Below are positions 34,238-45,363 of a stretch of DNA of 64,000 nt, piece by piece. Under the pieces are notes generated by a model that did no database searches, was not told the DNA's origin, and saw nothing but the letters and a program-made list of their open reading frames with translations. The stretch spans positions 1-64,000 of the forward strand of contig JACRJC010000004.1 in the NCBI GenBank assembly GCA_016215555.1, given 5' to 3'. Positions within the stretch are counted from its first letter, which is position 1; each line of letters starts with the position of its first letter. Origin of the DNA: Rhodospirillales bacterium (GTDB taxonomy: Bacteria > Pseudomonadota > Alphaproteobacteria > Rhodospirillales > WMHbin7). A program made the translations under genes and the position numbers.

Positions 34238-35785
34238 TCAATTTTTGATGCCAGTGTTACAGTAGGGATGCGCCATTTGAACATTGCTGAGATTCCCCCC
34301 TCCGCCATCACGTTTCGGAACAATGTGATCAAAGGAAACAGACTTTAGGGTCATCAGCCGACCACCACAGATACTACACTTCAATGATTGAGCAAGGGCG
34401 TCACGGAGAAACACTGCGGACTTAGTGTTATCAGATATTTTCGATTTTACTGCGCCTTGTATATCCAGGATTCTTCCCGTAAACCCAATGCTGGCGAGCA
34501 AATCCTCCGTAGAAATTTCTTTCCTTGAAGTAAGCTGCTTTATAAGCGCAACCAACATATCCCTGACCTTTGTCACTCGCGCTTCACGATTTACATTCGC
34601 AAACATTTGAGAGATTAGTGGTTTATTGGTAATCAAGAACTCCTCAAGACCGGCCCGTACTTGTGAAAAGTTTTTGAAGAATGCGTCGTCGTTATTTCGT
34701 ACACGCTCCGCTATCAGTCTGACGGTTCCCAGAAACAAGTGACGAGCATGCACTCCATGTTCATTATAAAAGTAGACTGCGGGATGCAAACCCAAACTCG
34801 CTGCCCCATTTCCTGTTAGGCGCGATGCGATTTCTTTTGCATATTTCAGGACGGTTAATGTGTCACTTCCATCGACATCTTCTGGATCAGCCTCAATTTC
34901 ACGAGTCTTAGACTGGGTTGAAGCGCAAATCTCAAGAAAGTCAATCAATAATGAGAGGGCATTATGTGGCGACACCGGCCCACCCAACGGCAAATCAAGC
35001 GTTTTAATCGGTGAGTCAGCCTCAGGATCAAACAAAATATTGTGAAACTCCTCCGCTGCTGCCTCAATTTGTTTCTGGCTCGCGTCAGGGAATCTCGCCC
35101 AGTACTTATTCCCTGTTCCCGCCCTAAGAATTGCTCGGGAGGCTATCGCAATGGCCTTCTTACGATTAACAAGGAGCATCTCTTCGATATCATTCAAGGG
35201 AGTCCCTTGGGAATTAATTTTGAAGAACGATTTCTCCGCTACATCTGAGTTTCCTTGTACCCATTGCAAATCAAGCGCCCTTGTCACCAAATTTCCCGCA
35301 CGTTTTGTGATTTCTGGACCACTCGTTGTGGTGCCTACGAGAGACTTTAAGCTCGTATATCTACCAACTTTGCTTTCGACCAATTTACGGGTCTTCTTTG
35401 CTATGCGCTTTTGCGCATCTGAGATTTCACCACCATAATATTTTATTGAAATTGCACCATCGCCATAATCATCATTCATCCAAGCTCGCAGCGCGCTCAG
35501 CCTATGCCCACCGTCAATTACGAAAATAAACGCTGACGATTTCCACAAAATAAGCGATGGAATTAGTTCGTTTTCTAAAAAGCTTTCCAGAAAAGTAACG
35601 ATTTGGTCAGGTGACCAATGGTTTGTTTCACGCTGAAAATCAGGCTTCCTGAGCAACCCACGTACCGGTGATGAGTCCTCCAAATTTGAAATCGGAAAGT
35701 CTTTGAAAAGTTGCTGAGTAAACTCTTGCCCCAACAACTCAAAATCGGCTCGTGGGATCATCGCGTCCAGGTTCACATTCGCCAT
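34238..35785 (-). CDS. DUF262-like (GmrSD/ParB-like) protein with C-terminal HNH nuclease
   Basis: This 515-residue protein has an N-terminal DUF262-like core: RKPDFQRETNHWS, then FVIDGGHRLSALRAWM (equivalent to the DGQ-R signature) and FFKINSQGTPLNDIEEM. The C-terminus is an HNH-like zinc nuclease (CSICGGRLMTL, then SFDHIVPKRDGGGGNLSN and HPYCN). DUF262 plus HNH architectures occur in GmrSD-type enzymes that cut modified phage DNA. The gene is clearly more AT-rich than its neighbours, suggesting transfer. The start at 35785 follows GGGGAAG. It stands alone, without a visible modification gene. Confidence 0.8.
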   Translation of the reverse strand: MANVNLDAMIPRADFELLGQEFTQQLFKDFPISNLEDSSPVRGLLRKPDFQRETNHWSPDQIVTFLESFLENELIPSLILWKSSAFIFVIDGGHRLSALRAWMNDDYGDGAISIKYYGGEISDAQKRIAKKTRKLVESKVGRYTSLKSLVGTTTSGPEITKRAGNLVTRALDLQWVQGNSDVAEKSFFKINSQGTPLNDIEEMLLVNRKKAIAIASRAILRAGTGNKYWARFPDASQKQIEAAAEEFHNILFDPEADSPIKTLDLPLGGPVSPHNALSLLIDFLEICASTQSKTREIEADPEDVDGSDTLTVLKYAKEIASRLTGNGAASLGLHPAVYFYNEHGVHARHLFLGTVRLIAERVRNNDDAFFKNFSQVRAGLEEFLITNKPLISQMFANVNREARVTKVRDMLVALIKQLTSRKEISTEDLLASIGFTGRILDIQGAVKSKISDNTKSAVFLRDALAQSLKCSICGGRLMTLKSVSFDHIVPKRDGGGGNLSNVQMAHPYCNTGIKN

Positions 35786-35918
35786 GAGCTTCCCCCAATC
35801 AAAACAATTGAACAATCTATAGTATTCCAAACGAACTTATACCAGTCCATTTTTTCAGTTAAAACTTTGGCTCTCCCTAAGAAGAAAAACAAATCGGAGC
35901 GCTTGCCCTCCAGAAACA

Positions 35919-35942
35919 CTCCTGACACCATGCTGTCAGGAG
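35919..35942. promoter_or_regulatory. Palindromic operator upstream of the VOC gene
   Basis: CTCCTGACA, a six-base spacer and TGTCAGGAG form a perfect 9-bp inverted repeat about 50 bases upstream of the VOC start. With a YafY-family regulator gene just downstream, it is a likely binding site for that regulator. Confidence 0.5.
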
Positions 35943-35991
35943 GGGGGTGGTAGAAGCATCCATCGCTTCACCACCCTCGAAGGAGAAATTC

Positions 35992-36381
35992 ATGAACTGC
36001 CCCAGCGCTTCCACCTGGTTCGAAATACCCGTCGCCGACTTTGAGCGCGCCGTCTCCTTCTGGGAGAAAACGTTGGGCGTGACGCTCAAGAGCGAGCAAT
36101 GCCCCACCACCAGCATGCAGATGGCCATCTTCCCCTATCAAAGCCCCGAGGGCACCAGCGGCTGCCTGATCGCGGGCACTTGCACGCCTTCCAGCAACGG
36201 CACGGCGGTCTATCTGCTGGTCAAGGACAGTTTGGAAGCCACCATGGGCCGCGCCATCAAGAATGGCGGCAAGGAGCTGCATCCCATCACGCCGCTGCCC
36301 GACCCCATCGGGCGTTTCGCGGTCATCCAAGACAGCGAGGGCAATCGCGTCGGCCTGCACCAATTCCCGACCGCCACTTGA
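35992..36381 (+). CDS. VOC (glyoxalase/bleomycin resistance-like) family protein
   Basis: This 129-residue single-domain protein has the VOC beta-alpha-beta-beta-beta pattern: TWFEIPVADFERAVSFWEK at the start and a second half-repeat ending PIGRFAVIQDSEGNRVGLHQ. AAGGAGA precedes the ATG. Substrates of this family vary (glyoxalase-like, dioxygenase-like or drug-binding), so no reaction is assigned. It probably forms an operon with the YafY regulator gene. Confidence 0.85.
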   Translation: MNCPSASTWFEIPVADFERAVSFWEKTLGVTLKSEQCPTTSMQMAIFPYQSPEGTSGCLIAGTCTPSSNGTAVYLLVKDSLEATMGRAIKNGGKELHPITPLPDPIGRFAVIQDSEGNRVGLHQFPTAT

Positions 36382-36391
36382 TAAATGTCTG

Positions 36392-36451
36392 GTGGACCGA
36401 TTCACCTTGCGAAAGGTACGATCCACTAGACCTTCGCAAGGATCGGACCAC
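36392..36451. repeat. Large inverted repeat abutting the YafY start
   Basis: The left arm GTGG-CCGAT-TCA-CCTTGCGAA-GGT pairs with the right arm ACCTTCGCAAGG-ATCGG-CCAC, with small bulges, around a loop of about 13 bases. It ends two bases before the YafY ATG at 36454, so a folded transcript would bury the ribosome entry region. It could be a regulator site, an attenuator or a partial terminator. Confidence 0.7.
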
Positions 36452-36453
36452 AC

Positions 36454-37158
36454 ATGCGCCGCGCCGACCGTCTGTTCCGCATCGTCCAGAAGCTGCGCCA
36501 GGGCCGCCTGACCAAGGCCGCCGATCTGGCCCGCGAATTGGAAGTGTCGGAACGGACGGTCTACCGCGACATGCAAGAGCTGATGAGCAACGGCCTGCCC
36601 ATCGAGGGCGAGGCCGGCGTCGGCTATCTGTTGCGCGGCGAACTCGATATGCCGCCCCTGGCCTTCACCCGCGAGGAGTTGGAGGCGCTGGTCGTGGGGG
36701 CAAGGCTGATCCGCGCCTGGACCGGGGGCGAGCTGTCAACGGCGGCAGCCCAGGCGCTGGACAAGATCGTCGCCGTCATGCCCGATGCCAAGCCGCAATC
36801 CTGGCTGTTCGCCCCCGGGCAAATGCCCAAACTTTGGCGCAAGCGCCTTGATCTCATCCAGGCGGCGCTGAACGACAGCCGGGTCTTGCTCGTCACCTAT
36901 ACCGACGCCGACGGCAAACCCAGCCAACGCGAAATATGGCCGCTGGGCCTGTTCTTCTGGGGCAAGGTGTGGACGCTGACCGCCTGGTGCGAGCTGCGGC
37001 AGGATTTTCGCAATTTCCGCCTCGACCGTTTCGAAAATGTGAAAAGCGCCGGACGGCGCTTCCAGCCGGTGCCGGGTCGCCGCCTGGACGACTATATGGC
37101 CATCGTCGCCGCCGAATGCGGTGCCCCCATTCCGGGCTTGCCCAAAGCATTGTCGTAG
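36454..37158 (+). CDS. YafY-family (HTH-WYL) transcriptional regulator
   Basis: This 234-residue protein has an N-terminal HTH (residues 1-55, LARELEVSERTVYRDMQEL), a linker, and a C-terminal WYL-like domain (LVTYTDADGKPSQREIWPLG, then WTLTAWCELRQDFRNFRLDR) that usually senses a ligand. It follows the VOC gene and probably controls it, via the palindrome at 35919-35942. Confidence 0.88.
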   Translation: MRRADRLFRIVQKLRQGRLTKAADLARELEVSERTVYRDMQELMSNGLPIEGEAGVGYLLRGELDMPPLAFTREELEALVVGARLIRAWTGGELSTAAAQALDKIVAVMPDAKPQSWLFAPGQMPKLWRKRLDLIQAALNDSRVLLVTYTDADGKPSQREIWPLGLFFWGKVWTLTAWCELRQDFRNFRLDRFENVKSAGRRFQPVPGRRLDDYMAIVAAECGAPIPGLPKALS

Positions 37159-37246
37159 CTCGCTCAACAATAAGTTTCGCATTTGTGTGATTGTTTCTAT
37201 ATCACAGACAATCCACCTTTGGAGGGCAAGCCCAAGGAGTTTTCCC

Positions 37247-38026
37247 ATGCCGCCCTTTCCCGCCCTGTTCGTTTCCCATGGCGCCCCCACCATGGCGATC
37301 GAGGATACGCCGACCCGCCGCTTTCTGGCGGAGCTTGGCGGGCAAATCGCCCGCCCCCGGGCGGTGCTGGCGGTCTCGTCCCATTGGAGCGCCGGCAGCC
37401 CCGCCATCGGCGCATGTGAAGCCCCGGCGACGCTGCACGACTTCCACGGATTTCCGGAAGAATTATACGAGATCGATTATCCCGCGCCCGGCCATCTTGA
37501 TCTGACCTTGCGCGTTCAAGAGCTTTTGAAGGACAAGGGCATCGATGCGGCGCTTGATGCCCATCGCGGTCTTGACCATGCCATTTGGACGCCTCTGCGC
37601 CTGATGTATCCCCAGGCCGATATTCCCGTCGTGCCGCTGGCCGTGCTGCCGCGCGAAAATGGAGCCTTCCATTACAAGCTGGGCCAAGCCCTGCGACCCT
37701 TGCGCGACCAGGGCGTGCTGATTCTGGCCTCGGGCGGCATCACCCATAATTTGCGCGAATACATGGTCCGAGGTCCGGAGGCACCGTTCGAACCTTGGGC
37801 CAAAGCCTTTACCGATTGGGTCTTGGAAAAATCCATTTCCCGCGACGACGACGCCTTGATGACTTGGGAACAAGCCCCCCAGGCCTTGCGCAACCATCCC
37901 AGCCCAGAACATTTCTTGCCGTTCCTGGTCAGCTTGGGCGCGGCCACGCCAGGACGGCCCGCAAGGCGCTTGCATCAGGCCCAGGGCTGGGGCGTGCTGG
38001 CCTTGGATGCTTATGTGTTTGGTTGA
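37247..38026 (+). CDS. LigB/DODA-type extradiol ring-cleavage dioxygenase
   Basis: This 259-residue protein starts at an ATG preceded by AAGGAG. Family features are PALFVSHGAPTMAIE (metal His), AVSSHWSAGSP and LASGGITHNLRE, which supply the His/Glu metal ligands of 4,5-DOPA-type (YgiD-like) dioxygenases. It probably opens an aromatic catechol-like ring using Fe or Zn; the substrate is unknown. Its 3' end overlaps the MFS gene on the opposite strand by 16 bases. Confidence 0.87.
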   Translation: MPPFPALFVSHGAPTMAIEDTPTRRFLAELGGQIARPRAVLAVSSHWSAGSPAIGACEAPATLHDFHGFPEELYEIDYPAPGHLDLTLRVQELLKDKGIDAALDAHRGLDHAIWTPLRLMYPQADIPVVPLAVLPRENGAFHYKLGQALRPLRDQGVLILASGGITHNLREYMVRGPEAPFEPWAKAFTDWVLEKSISRDDDALMTWEQAPQALRNHPSPEHFLPFLVSLGAATPGRPARRLHQAQGWGVLALDAYVFG

Positions 38027-39231
38027 ACCCTAAGCGCCGCCGTCAGAAGAATCGCCAAGCCGGCCAACCCAGAAATCATCCAATAGGCAGCGGTGAAATT
38101 GCCATTGGCCTGGGCGATCAGACCGGCCAGGGCCGGACCCGCGATTTGTCCTGCGCCAAAAATCAACGTGATGGTGCCGAAGCCCTTGACCGCCCGCTCG
38201 GGCCCCAGATTGTCGCCCACCATCGCCGCCATGATGCCGGGCACCGCCCAGGCCGAAACCCCGAACAGGGCGATGGCCAGATAGATGCCGCCCGTGCCCG
38301 GATGCAGCGCCACCAGGGCATAGCTGGTCATCTGCAGCGCATAGGGAAGGGCCAGGCCGATCTTGCGCCCCAGCCGGTCCGACAGCATGCCGAACAGCGG
38401 CCCCGACAACAGGCTTAATCCCCCCACCCAAATCCAGAACTGTCCGGCCTCGGCTTCGGCCATACCGAAATCGCGCACCAAGGTGGTGACGATGAAGGTG
38501 GCGAAGACGGCATAGGTGGAACCGAACAGGAAATAGATGGCGCCGAGATGGGCCAGGAACCGCGCCGCATCGGCCCTCGAGGACGGAACATGGCCGGGCG
38601 GCAGCGGCGGCGGCGCGCCGCCGACCGGTTCCAGTCCCAACTCCTCGGGCCGGTTGCGCAAGACCAGATAGGCCAGCAAGGCCCCGCCCAGGGACATGGC
38701 GCCCAGCAATGTCCAACCCATGCGCCAGCCCTCGGGGCCCAGGCTGCGGTTGAGATAGGGAATGGTCAGGCCGGCGAACATGATGGCGAAACCCGAGCCG
38801 ATGACGATGAAACCGGCGGCGCGACCGCGCAGATGGCGGGCGAACCAATGCGAAACCAGCCCCATGACCGGCACATTGGCCCCCGCCGAGCCCAGGCCGG
38901 TCAGCACATACAAGGCCAGCACCTCGAAGAATCCCGCCGCCCGCCCGACCAGCAGCATCGAGGCGCCGACCAGGAACAGGGAACCGGCGATGGCAAGGCG
39001 CGCGCCCAGACGCCGCACCAGGCTTCCGGCCAGCAGCACGGCCAGCAGATAGCCCAGGAAATTGCCGGTGCTGATATAGCCCATCTCGTCATAGGAAAGG
39101 TCGAGCGACGCCCCCATCGAGGGCAGCAGCATGCCCAGCGCGAAACGGCCCAACCCCAAGGCGACGAAGATGGTCACCGTGCCCATGGGCACGATGAACC
39201 AGCCGTAGTGGATGTTTTTTGGGAAGCCCAT
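38011..39231 (-). CDS. MFS transporter, YbfB/YjiJ-like
   Basis: This 406-residue protein has about 12 membrane helices and the MFS loop motif SDRLGRKIG between halves. The start [20 protein letters not shown] and the [14 protein letters not shown] motif are like YbfB/YjiJ transporters of unknown substrate. I chose the ATG at 39231, after AGAGGA; longer starts toward 39315 would run into the gpsA promoter. It is divergent from gpsA. Confidence 0.85.
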   Translation of the reverse strand: MGFPKNIHYGWFIVPMGTVTIFVALGLGRFALGMLLPSMGASLDLSYDEMGYISTGNFLGYLLAVLLAGSLVRRLGARLAIAGSLFLVGASMLLVGRAAGFFEVLALYVLTGLGSAGANVPVMGLVSHWFARHLRGRAAGFIVIGSGFAIMFAGLTIPYLNRSLGPEGWRMGWTLLGAMSLGGALLAYLVLRNRPEELGLEPVGGAPPPLPPGHVPSSRADAARFLAHLGAIYFLFGSTYAVFATFIVTTLVRDFGMAEAEAGQFWIWVGGLSLLSGPLFGMLSDRLGRKIGLALPYALQMTSYALVALHPGTGGIYLAIALFGVSAWAVPGIMAAMVGDNLGPERAVKGFGTITLIFGAGQIAGPALAGLIAQANGNFTAAYWMISGLAGLAILLTAALRVQPNT

Positions 39232-39297
39232 GTTTCCTCTGGCCCGCTTTTCTGCAATCATGCGGCGTCGCTTCACAACAAGCAAGCCGGTACCAGA

Positions 39298-40296
39298 ATG
39301 CGCAATATCAGCCATATCGGAATCATCGGCGCCGGGGCCTGGGGCACGGCGCTGGCCGTCTCGGCCCGGCGCTCGGGCCTGAAGGTCACGCTATGGGCGC
39401 ATGAGGCCGATGTCGCCGACGCCATTCGAAGCAAGCACGAAAACCCCGTTTTCCTGCCCGGCATCAAGCTCGACCCCGGCATTGCCGCCACCACCGAGCC
39501 CGACGCTTTGCTGGAAACCGACGCCGTGCTGGCGGTGGCTCCGGCCCAATTCCTGCGCCCGACCCTGGCCCGTTTCGCGCCCGGCTGGCCGGAAGGCCTG
39601 CCGCTGGTGCTGTGCGCCAAGGGAATCGAGCAGGGCACATTGGATCTGATGACCGAAGTCGCCGCCGAAATTCTGCCCAAAGCGGCGCTGGCGGTTTTGT
39701 CCGGCCCCACCTTCGCCATCGAGGTGGCCCGCGGCTTGCCGACGGCGGTGACGCTGGCCTGCAAGGATGCCAGGCTGGGGGCCAAGCTGGTCAGCGCCTT
39801 GGGCACGCGCAGCCTGCGCCCCTATCTGGGCGACGATCCCATCGGGGCCGAGGTCGGGGGTGCTGTCAAGAATGTGCTGGCCATCGCCTGCGGCATCGTC
39901 TCGGGCAAGGGCTTCGGCGACAATGCCCGGGCGGCCCTGATTACGCGCGGCTTGGCCGAGATCGTGCGTCTAGCCGTCGCCAAGGGCGGAAAGCCGGAAA
40001 CGCTGATGGGCCTGTCGGGCCTGGGCGATTTGATCTTGACCGCCAACTCCACGCAGTCTCGCAATTTCTCGGTCGGCGTGCAGTTGGGCCAGGGCAAGAC
40101 CCTGGCCGAGGCTTTGGCCGGCAAATCCTCGGTCGCCGAGGGTGTGGCCAGCGCCGCCTCGACCGTGGCCCTGGGGCGCAAGATGGGCGTCGAAATGCCG
40201 ATTTCGCAAGCCGTCGATGCCGTGCTCAACCAAGGCGCCGATCTCGACGCCACCATCGAAGCCCTGCTGTCGCGGCCCTTCAAGAACGAGGTTTGA
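39298..40296 (+). CDS. gpsA: NAD(P)+-dependent glycerol-3-phosphate dehydrogenase
   Basis: This 332-residue enzyme reduces dihydroxyacetone phosphate to glycerol 3-phosphate for phospholipid synthesis. It has the nucleotide-binding motif [13 protein letters not shown], the [14 protein letters not shown] active-site region and the [20 protein letters not shown] segments typical of GpsA. It is followed four bases later by a YciI gene and then the EVE-Rieske gene, all plus strand. Confidence 0.96.
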   Translation: MRNISHIGIIGAGAWGTALAVSARRSGLKVTLWAHEADVADAIRSKHENPVFLPGIKLDPGIAATTEPDALLETDAVLAVAPAQFLRPTLARFAPGWPEGLPLVLCAKGIEQGTLDLMTEVAAEILPKAALAVLSGPTFAIEVARGLPTAVTLACKDARLGAKLVSALGTRSLRPYLGDDPIGAEVGGAVKNVLAIACGIVSGKGFGDNARAALITRGLAEIVRLAVAKGGKPETLMGLSGLGDLILTANSTQSRNFSVGVQLGQGKTLAEALAGKSSVAEGVASAASTVALGRKMGVEMPISQAVDAVLNQGADLDATIEALLSRPFKNEV

Positions 40297-40300
40297 AAAA

Positions 40301-40582
40301 ATGCTGTTTGCCATTCTGTGCAAGGACAAGCCGGGGGCGCTGCCCCTGCGCCTCGCCAACCGCGAGGCCCATCTCGCCTATATCCGGGAAGGCTGGGTCT
40401 CGAAAATCGTCACCGCCGGCCCCATTTTCGCCGATGACGGCCAAAGCATGGCCGGCAGCCTGCTGATCATGGATCTCGCCGACCAGGGCGAGGCCCAGCG
40501 CTATCTCGACGGCGACCCCTATGGCAAGGCCGGATTGTTCGAAAGCTGCGAGGTCTGGCCCTATAAGAAGGTTTTTCCTTGA
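40301..40582 (+). CDS. YciI family protein
   Basis: This 93-residue protein has the YCII ferredoxin-like fold pattern: LFAILCKDKPGALPLRL at the start, the HLAYI motif with the conserved His, a GP(I)F strand and FESCEVWPYKKV at the end. The exact activity of most YciI proteins is unknown. It overlaps the EVE gene start by four bases (40579-40582, TTGA), so that start would be TTG. Confidence 0.85.
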   Translation: MLFAILCKDKPGALPLRLANREAHLAYIREGWVSKIVTAGPIFADDGQSMAGSLLIMDLADQGEAQRYLDGDPYGKAGLFESCEVWPYKKVFP

Positions 40583-41319
40583 ACCATTGGCTGCTGAAAT
40601 CCGAACCCTCGGCCTTTAGCTGGGACGATCAGGTCAAGAAGGGCGTCGAGCCCTGGACGGGCGTTCGCAACCATCAGGCCGCCAAATATCTGCGTTCCAT
40701 GGGCAAGGGCGACCAGGCCTTCTTCTATCATTCGGTCGAGGAGAAGCGCATCGTCGGCATCGTCGAAGTGGCGCGCGAGTTCTATCTTGATCCCACGGCC
40801 AAGGAAGGCAATTGGGTGTGCGTCGATGTAAAGGCGGTTCGCCCCCTGTTCCGCCCCGTCACGCTGGCCCAGATCAAGGCCGAGCCGAAACTATCGGATA
40901 TTCCTCTCATCAAGCAATCGCGCCTGTCGGTGATGCCACTCGACGAAAGGGCCTGGAACATCCTGATGACGATGGGGGGGGCTGTGATTACGATTCCCCT
41001 TTCCGATCTCCCCGACCCCGGCGCCAGGGCCTTCGTCTTGGAAAATGCCGACGGGACAAAAACCGGCGGTTTCGTGCTGCGCATCGGCGACGTCATCCGG
41101 GCCTATGTCAATTCCTGCCCCCATACCGGAGCCCCCTTGAACTGGCAGGAGGACCGCTTCTTGGATTACACTCAGACCGACATCCTGTGCAGCATGCATG
41201 GCGCCCGTTTCACCCCGGAAACCGGCTTTTGCACCATCGGCCCCTGCAAAGGCAAGCAACTGACCCCGCTTGCCGTTGAAATCTCTCATGGAATGATTCA
41301 CGTCCGGCCCTTGTCTTGA
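40579..41319 (+). CDS. EVE domain fused in frame to a Rieske 2Fe-2S domain
   Basis: This 246-residue product has residues 1-135 as a full EVE domain (WLLKSEPSAFSWDD, VRNHQA, GDQAFFYHS), of the type that binds modified bases. Residues 136-246 are a Rieske ferredoxin with CPHTGAP and CSMHGARF as cluster ligands. The junction is a run of eight G (40974-40981). Removing one G would end EVE at MGGL-stop, and a GTG start for the Rieske gene (40984) would overlap that stop as GTGA, the pattern seen elsewhere in this genome. Both domains are real; whether they are one protein or two depends on that run. Confidence 0.75.
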   Translation: MNHWLLKSEPSAFSWDDQVKKGVEPWTGVRNHQAAKYLRSMGKGDQAFFYHSVEEKRIVGIVEVAREFYLDPTAKEGNWVCVDVKAVRPLFRPVTLAQIKAEPKLSDIPLIKQSRLSVMPLDERAWNILMTMGGAVITIPLSDLPDPGARAFVLENADGTKTGGFVLRIGDVIRAYVNSCPHTGAPLNWQEDRFLDYTQTDILCSMHGARFTPETGFCTIGPCKGKQLTPLAVEISHGMIHVRPLS

Positions 41320-41417
41320 GCGCTTTTCCTGGCATAATCGGCCCATCGCACCGGTCGGCCAGCGCGTAAGGTGCTGGTTTGCCAAGATCACTAAGGATGA
41401 AGGGAGAACATCCAACT

Positions 41418-43361
<1,944 letters not shown>

Positions 43362-43386
43362 GTCTCACGCCTCGGCCAATTGGCGA

Positions 43387-43420
43387 AACGGCGCGGGTGA
43401 TCCCCGCGCCGTTTTCGTTT
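43387..43420 (+). terminator. Intrinsic terminator after acs
   Basis: The GC-rich stem AACGGCGCGGG pairs with CCCGCGCCGTT and is followed by TTCGTTTT. It begins 26 bases after the acs stop and faces the convergent SNase gene. Confidence 0.8.
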
Positions 43421-43433
43421 TCGGCTGGAAAGT

Positions 43434-43892
43434 CTATTGTGTGCCGTCGCACCAGGAGTGACGGGCCCCGCCATCGTAGCGGCGGGCCAAGCCTGCCTTG
43501 ACCAGTTCCGTCGTCATATCGCCCCCCGATGCGTCCTGCACCAGGGCCAGAACCCGCCCGCCATACTTATCCGTCAGCACGTCGCGCAACTGCACGACCG
43601 ATCCGTCCAGCCGTTGCGCAAGGAACTGGCGCGCCGCCTCGGCCTTTTCTCGTTCCAAGGCGCAGCGGGCCTTCAGTTCGGGAGCATCGGCGCCAAACAA
43701 ACGGACCAGGGTTTCAACCTCCTGCCCCAGCCAGATATGCGCCCGCACGACGATGGTATCGCCATCGACGACGCGAACCACCTGCGCCGGAATGGGGCCC
43801 GCCAGCCGCTCGGCCGCCAAGGCGTCGTGGGCGGCAAGGACGAGAATCATCGCCAGGAGCATCAACACTCGCAATGGTATTTGCATATTCAT
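43434..43892 (-). CDS. Secreted thermonuclease-like (SNase) protein
   Basis: This protein of about 152 residues has a signal peptide (PLRVLMLLAMILVLAAHDALA) and a staphylococcal-nuclease fold: VVRVVDGDTIVV, VRLFGADAPELKARC and YGGRVLALV, containing the catalytic Arg/Glu-like positions. It probably degrades nucleic acid in the periplasm or outside the cell. The start at 43892 is chosen by the signal; 43928 is possible. No clear ribosome binding site is visible for either. Confidence 0.83.
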   Translation of the reverse strand: MNMQIPLRVLMLLAMILVLAAHDALAAERLAGPIPAQVVRVVDGDTIVVRAHIWLGQEVETLVRLFGADAPELKARCALEREKAEAARQFLAQRLDGSVVQLRDVLTDKYGGRVLALVQDASGGDMTTELVKAGLARRYDGGARHSWCDGTQ

Positions 43893-43980
43893 AAGCAAAC
43901 GTATAGCGCGATTCTGTTCGCGCGTCAATATTGCGCAGGATTAAATATAGAACATTTCATGAATTATTTCAATACGGCAA

Positions 43981-44190
43981 CTAAAAGTCGCTGCAACGCC
44001 CCTTGCGTTCCCAGTCGCCGAAGCGGGTCGGCTCGGCCCCCTCCGGCCCCCCGCTTTCGCGAATCGCCTCGGCTTTCTCGATTTTTCCGGTCGTTTCTTG
44101 GGGCGTCAAACCGATCGGCGGCGTCTGCCCCGGCTTCACGGGGCGGCGCAGCAGCGGCAGTTGTTCGGTTTTGTCTAAGGTGGCGTTCAT
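43981..44190 (-). CDS. DUF1674 / SdhAF4-like protein
   Basis: This 69-residue protein ends with the conserved GGPEGAEPTRFGDWERKGRC-SDF motif of DUF1674. That family includes succinate dehydrogenase assembly factor 4, which binds the flavinated SdhA subunit. No sdh genes are nearby. It is divergent from selD. Confidence 0.85.
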   Translation of the reverse strand: MNATLDKTEQLPLLRRPVKPGQTPPIGLTPQETTGKIEKAEAIRESGGPEGAEPTRFGDWERKGRCSDF

Positions 44191-44325
44191 GCCGCCATCA
44201 TGCGCCAAAATCCCGGCGGCTCGCAATCGCCCATCTGCTGGCGGCAACGCTCGGGAAAAGATTGCCTATTACCGTCCCTTTCCTTGGCCTGTATCCTGGG
44301 AACGCATCAAGGATAAGGGACGGTC

Positions 44326-45363
44326 ATGACGGATCGCATCAAACTGACGGGTTTCTCGCATGGCGGCGGCTGCGGCTGCAAAATCGCCCCGTCCGTCCTC
44401 GAGCGCCTTTTGTCCGAACTGCCGAAGGACTCCCTGCCCTATCCCAGTCTGATGGTCGGTCTTGAGAATGGGGACGACGCCGCCGTCTACGATCTCGGCA
44501 ACGGCCAGGCGCTGGTCGCCACCACCGACTTCTTCATGCCCATCGTCGATGACGGCTATGATTTCGGACGCATCGCCGCCACCAATGCCCTGTCCGACGT
44601 CTATGCCATGGGCGCGAAACCGATCCTGGCCCTGGCCCTGCTGGCCATGCCCATCGACAAGCTGCCGGATTCCGTCATCCGCGACATCGTGCGCGGCGGC
44701 ATGGACGCTTGCAAAGGAGCCGGCATTCCCGTAGCCGGCGGTCATTCCATCGATTCCGTCGAACCCATCTATGGACTGGTGGCGCTGGGACTGGGCGACA
44801 AGGCCAAGATCAAGCGCAATGACAAAGCCCAGGCCGGGGATGTGCTGATCCTCAGCAAACCCATCGGCATCGGCATTCTTTCGGCGGCCTTGAAGAAGGA
44901 TGCCTTGTCGCCGGATGGCTACGCCGCCATGATCTCTCTGACGACGACGCTGAACAGCGCCGGGCCAAGCATCGCCGCCATCGAGGGCGTTCACGCCATG
45001 ACCGACGTCACCGGCTTCGCCCTGCTGGGCCATCTGTGGGAAATGGCGCGGGGCAGCAAATTGACGGCCGTCTTGAAGGCGAATGACGTGCCGGTGATCC
45101 CCGAGGCGCTTGAACTGGCGCAGAAAGGTTTCGTCACCGGAGCCTCGGGCCGCAATTGGAACAGCTATGGTAGCCATGTCGCCCTGTGCGAAGGCCTGCC
45201 CGAGTGGCGGAAAAATCTTCTGAACGACCCCCAGACCAGCGGCGGCTTGCTGATCGCCGCCGGCAAACAGGCGGCCTCCGCCGTGCTGTCCGTCCTGGCT
45301 GGGGCCGGAGCCATCGTCGGTCATCTGGAGGAAGGCGAGGCCGGAATCAGGGTGGCCGGTTAG
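44326..45363 (+). CDS. selD: Selenide, water dikinase
   Basis: This 345-residue enzyme makes selenophosphate from selenide and ATP. The active-site motif is GGGCGCK (Cys16, Cys18, Lys19), the cysteine rather than selenocysteine form. ATP-site motifs LENGDDAAVY, DVYAMGAKP and VAGGHSID are present. Its presence implies selenocysteine or 2-selenouridine synthesis, but selA, selB, selC and mnmH are not in this window. The stop codon begins a large hairpin. Confidence 0.94.
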   Translation: MTDRIKLTGFSHGGGCGCKIAPSVLERLLSELPKDSLPYPSLMVGLENGDDAAVYDLGNGQALVATTDFFMPIVDDGYDFGRIAATNALSDVYAMGAKPILALALLAMPIDKLPDSVIRDIVRGGMDACKGAGIPVAGGHSIDSVEPIYGLVALGLGDKAKIKRNDKAQAGDVLILSKPIGIGILSAALKKDALSPDGYAAMISLTTTLNSAGPSIAAIEGVHAMTDVTGFALLGHLWEMARGSKLTAVLKANDVPVIPEALELAQKGFVTGASGRNWNSYGSHVALCEGLPEWRKNLLNDPQTSGGLLIAAGKQAASAVLSVLAGAGAIVGHLEEGEAGIRVAG

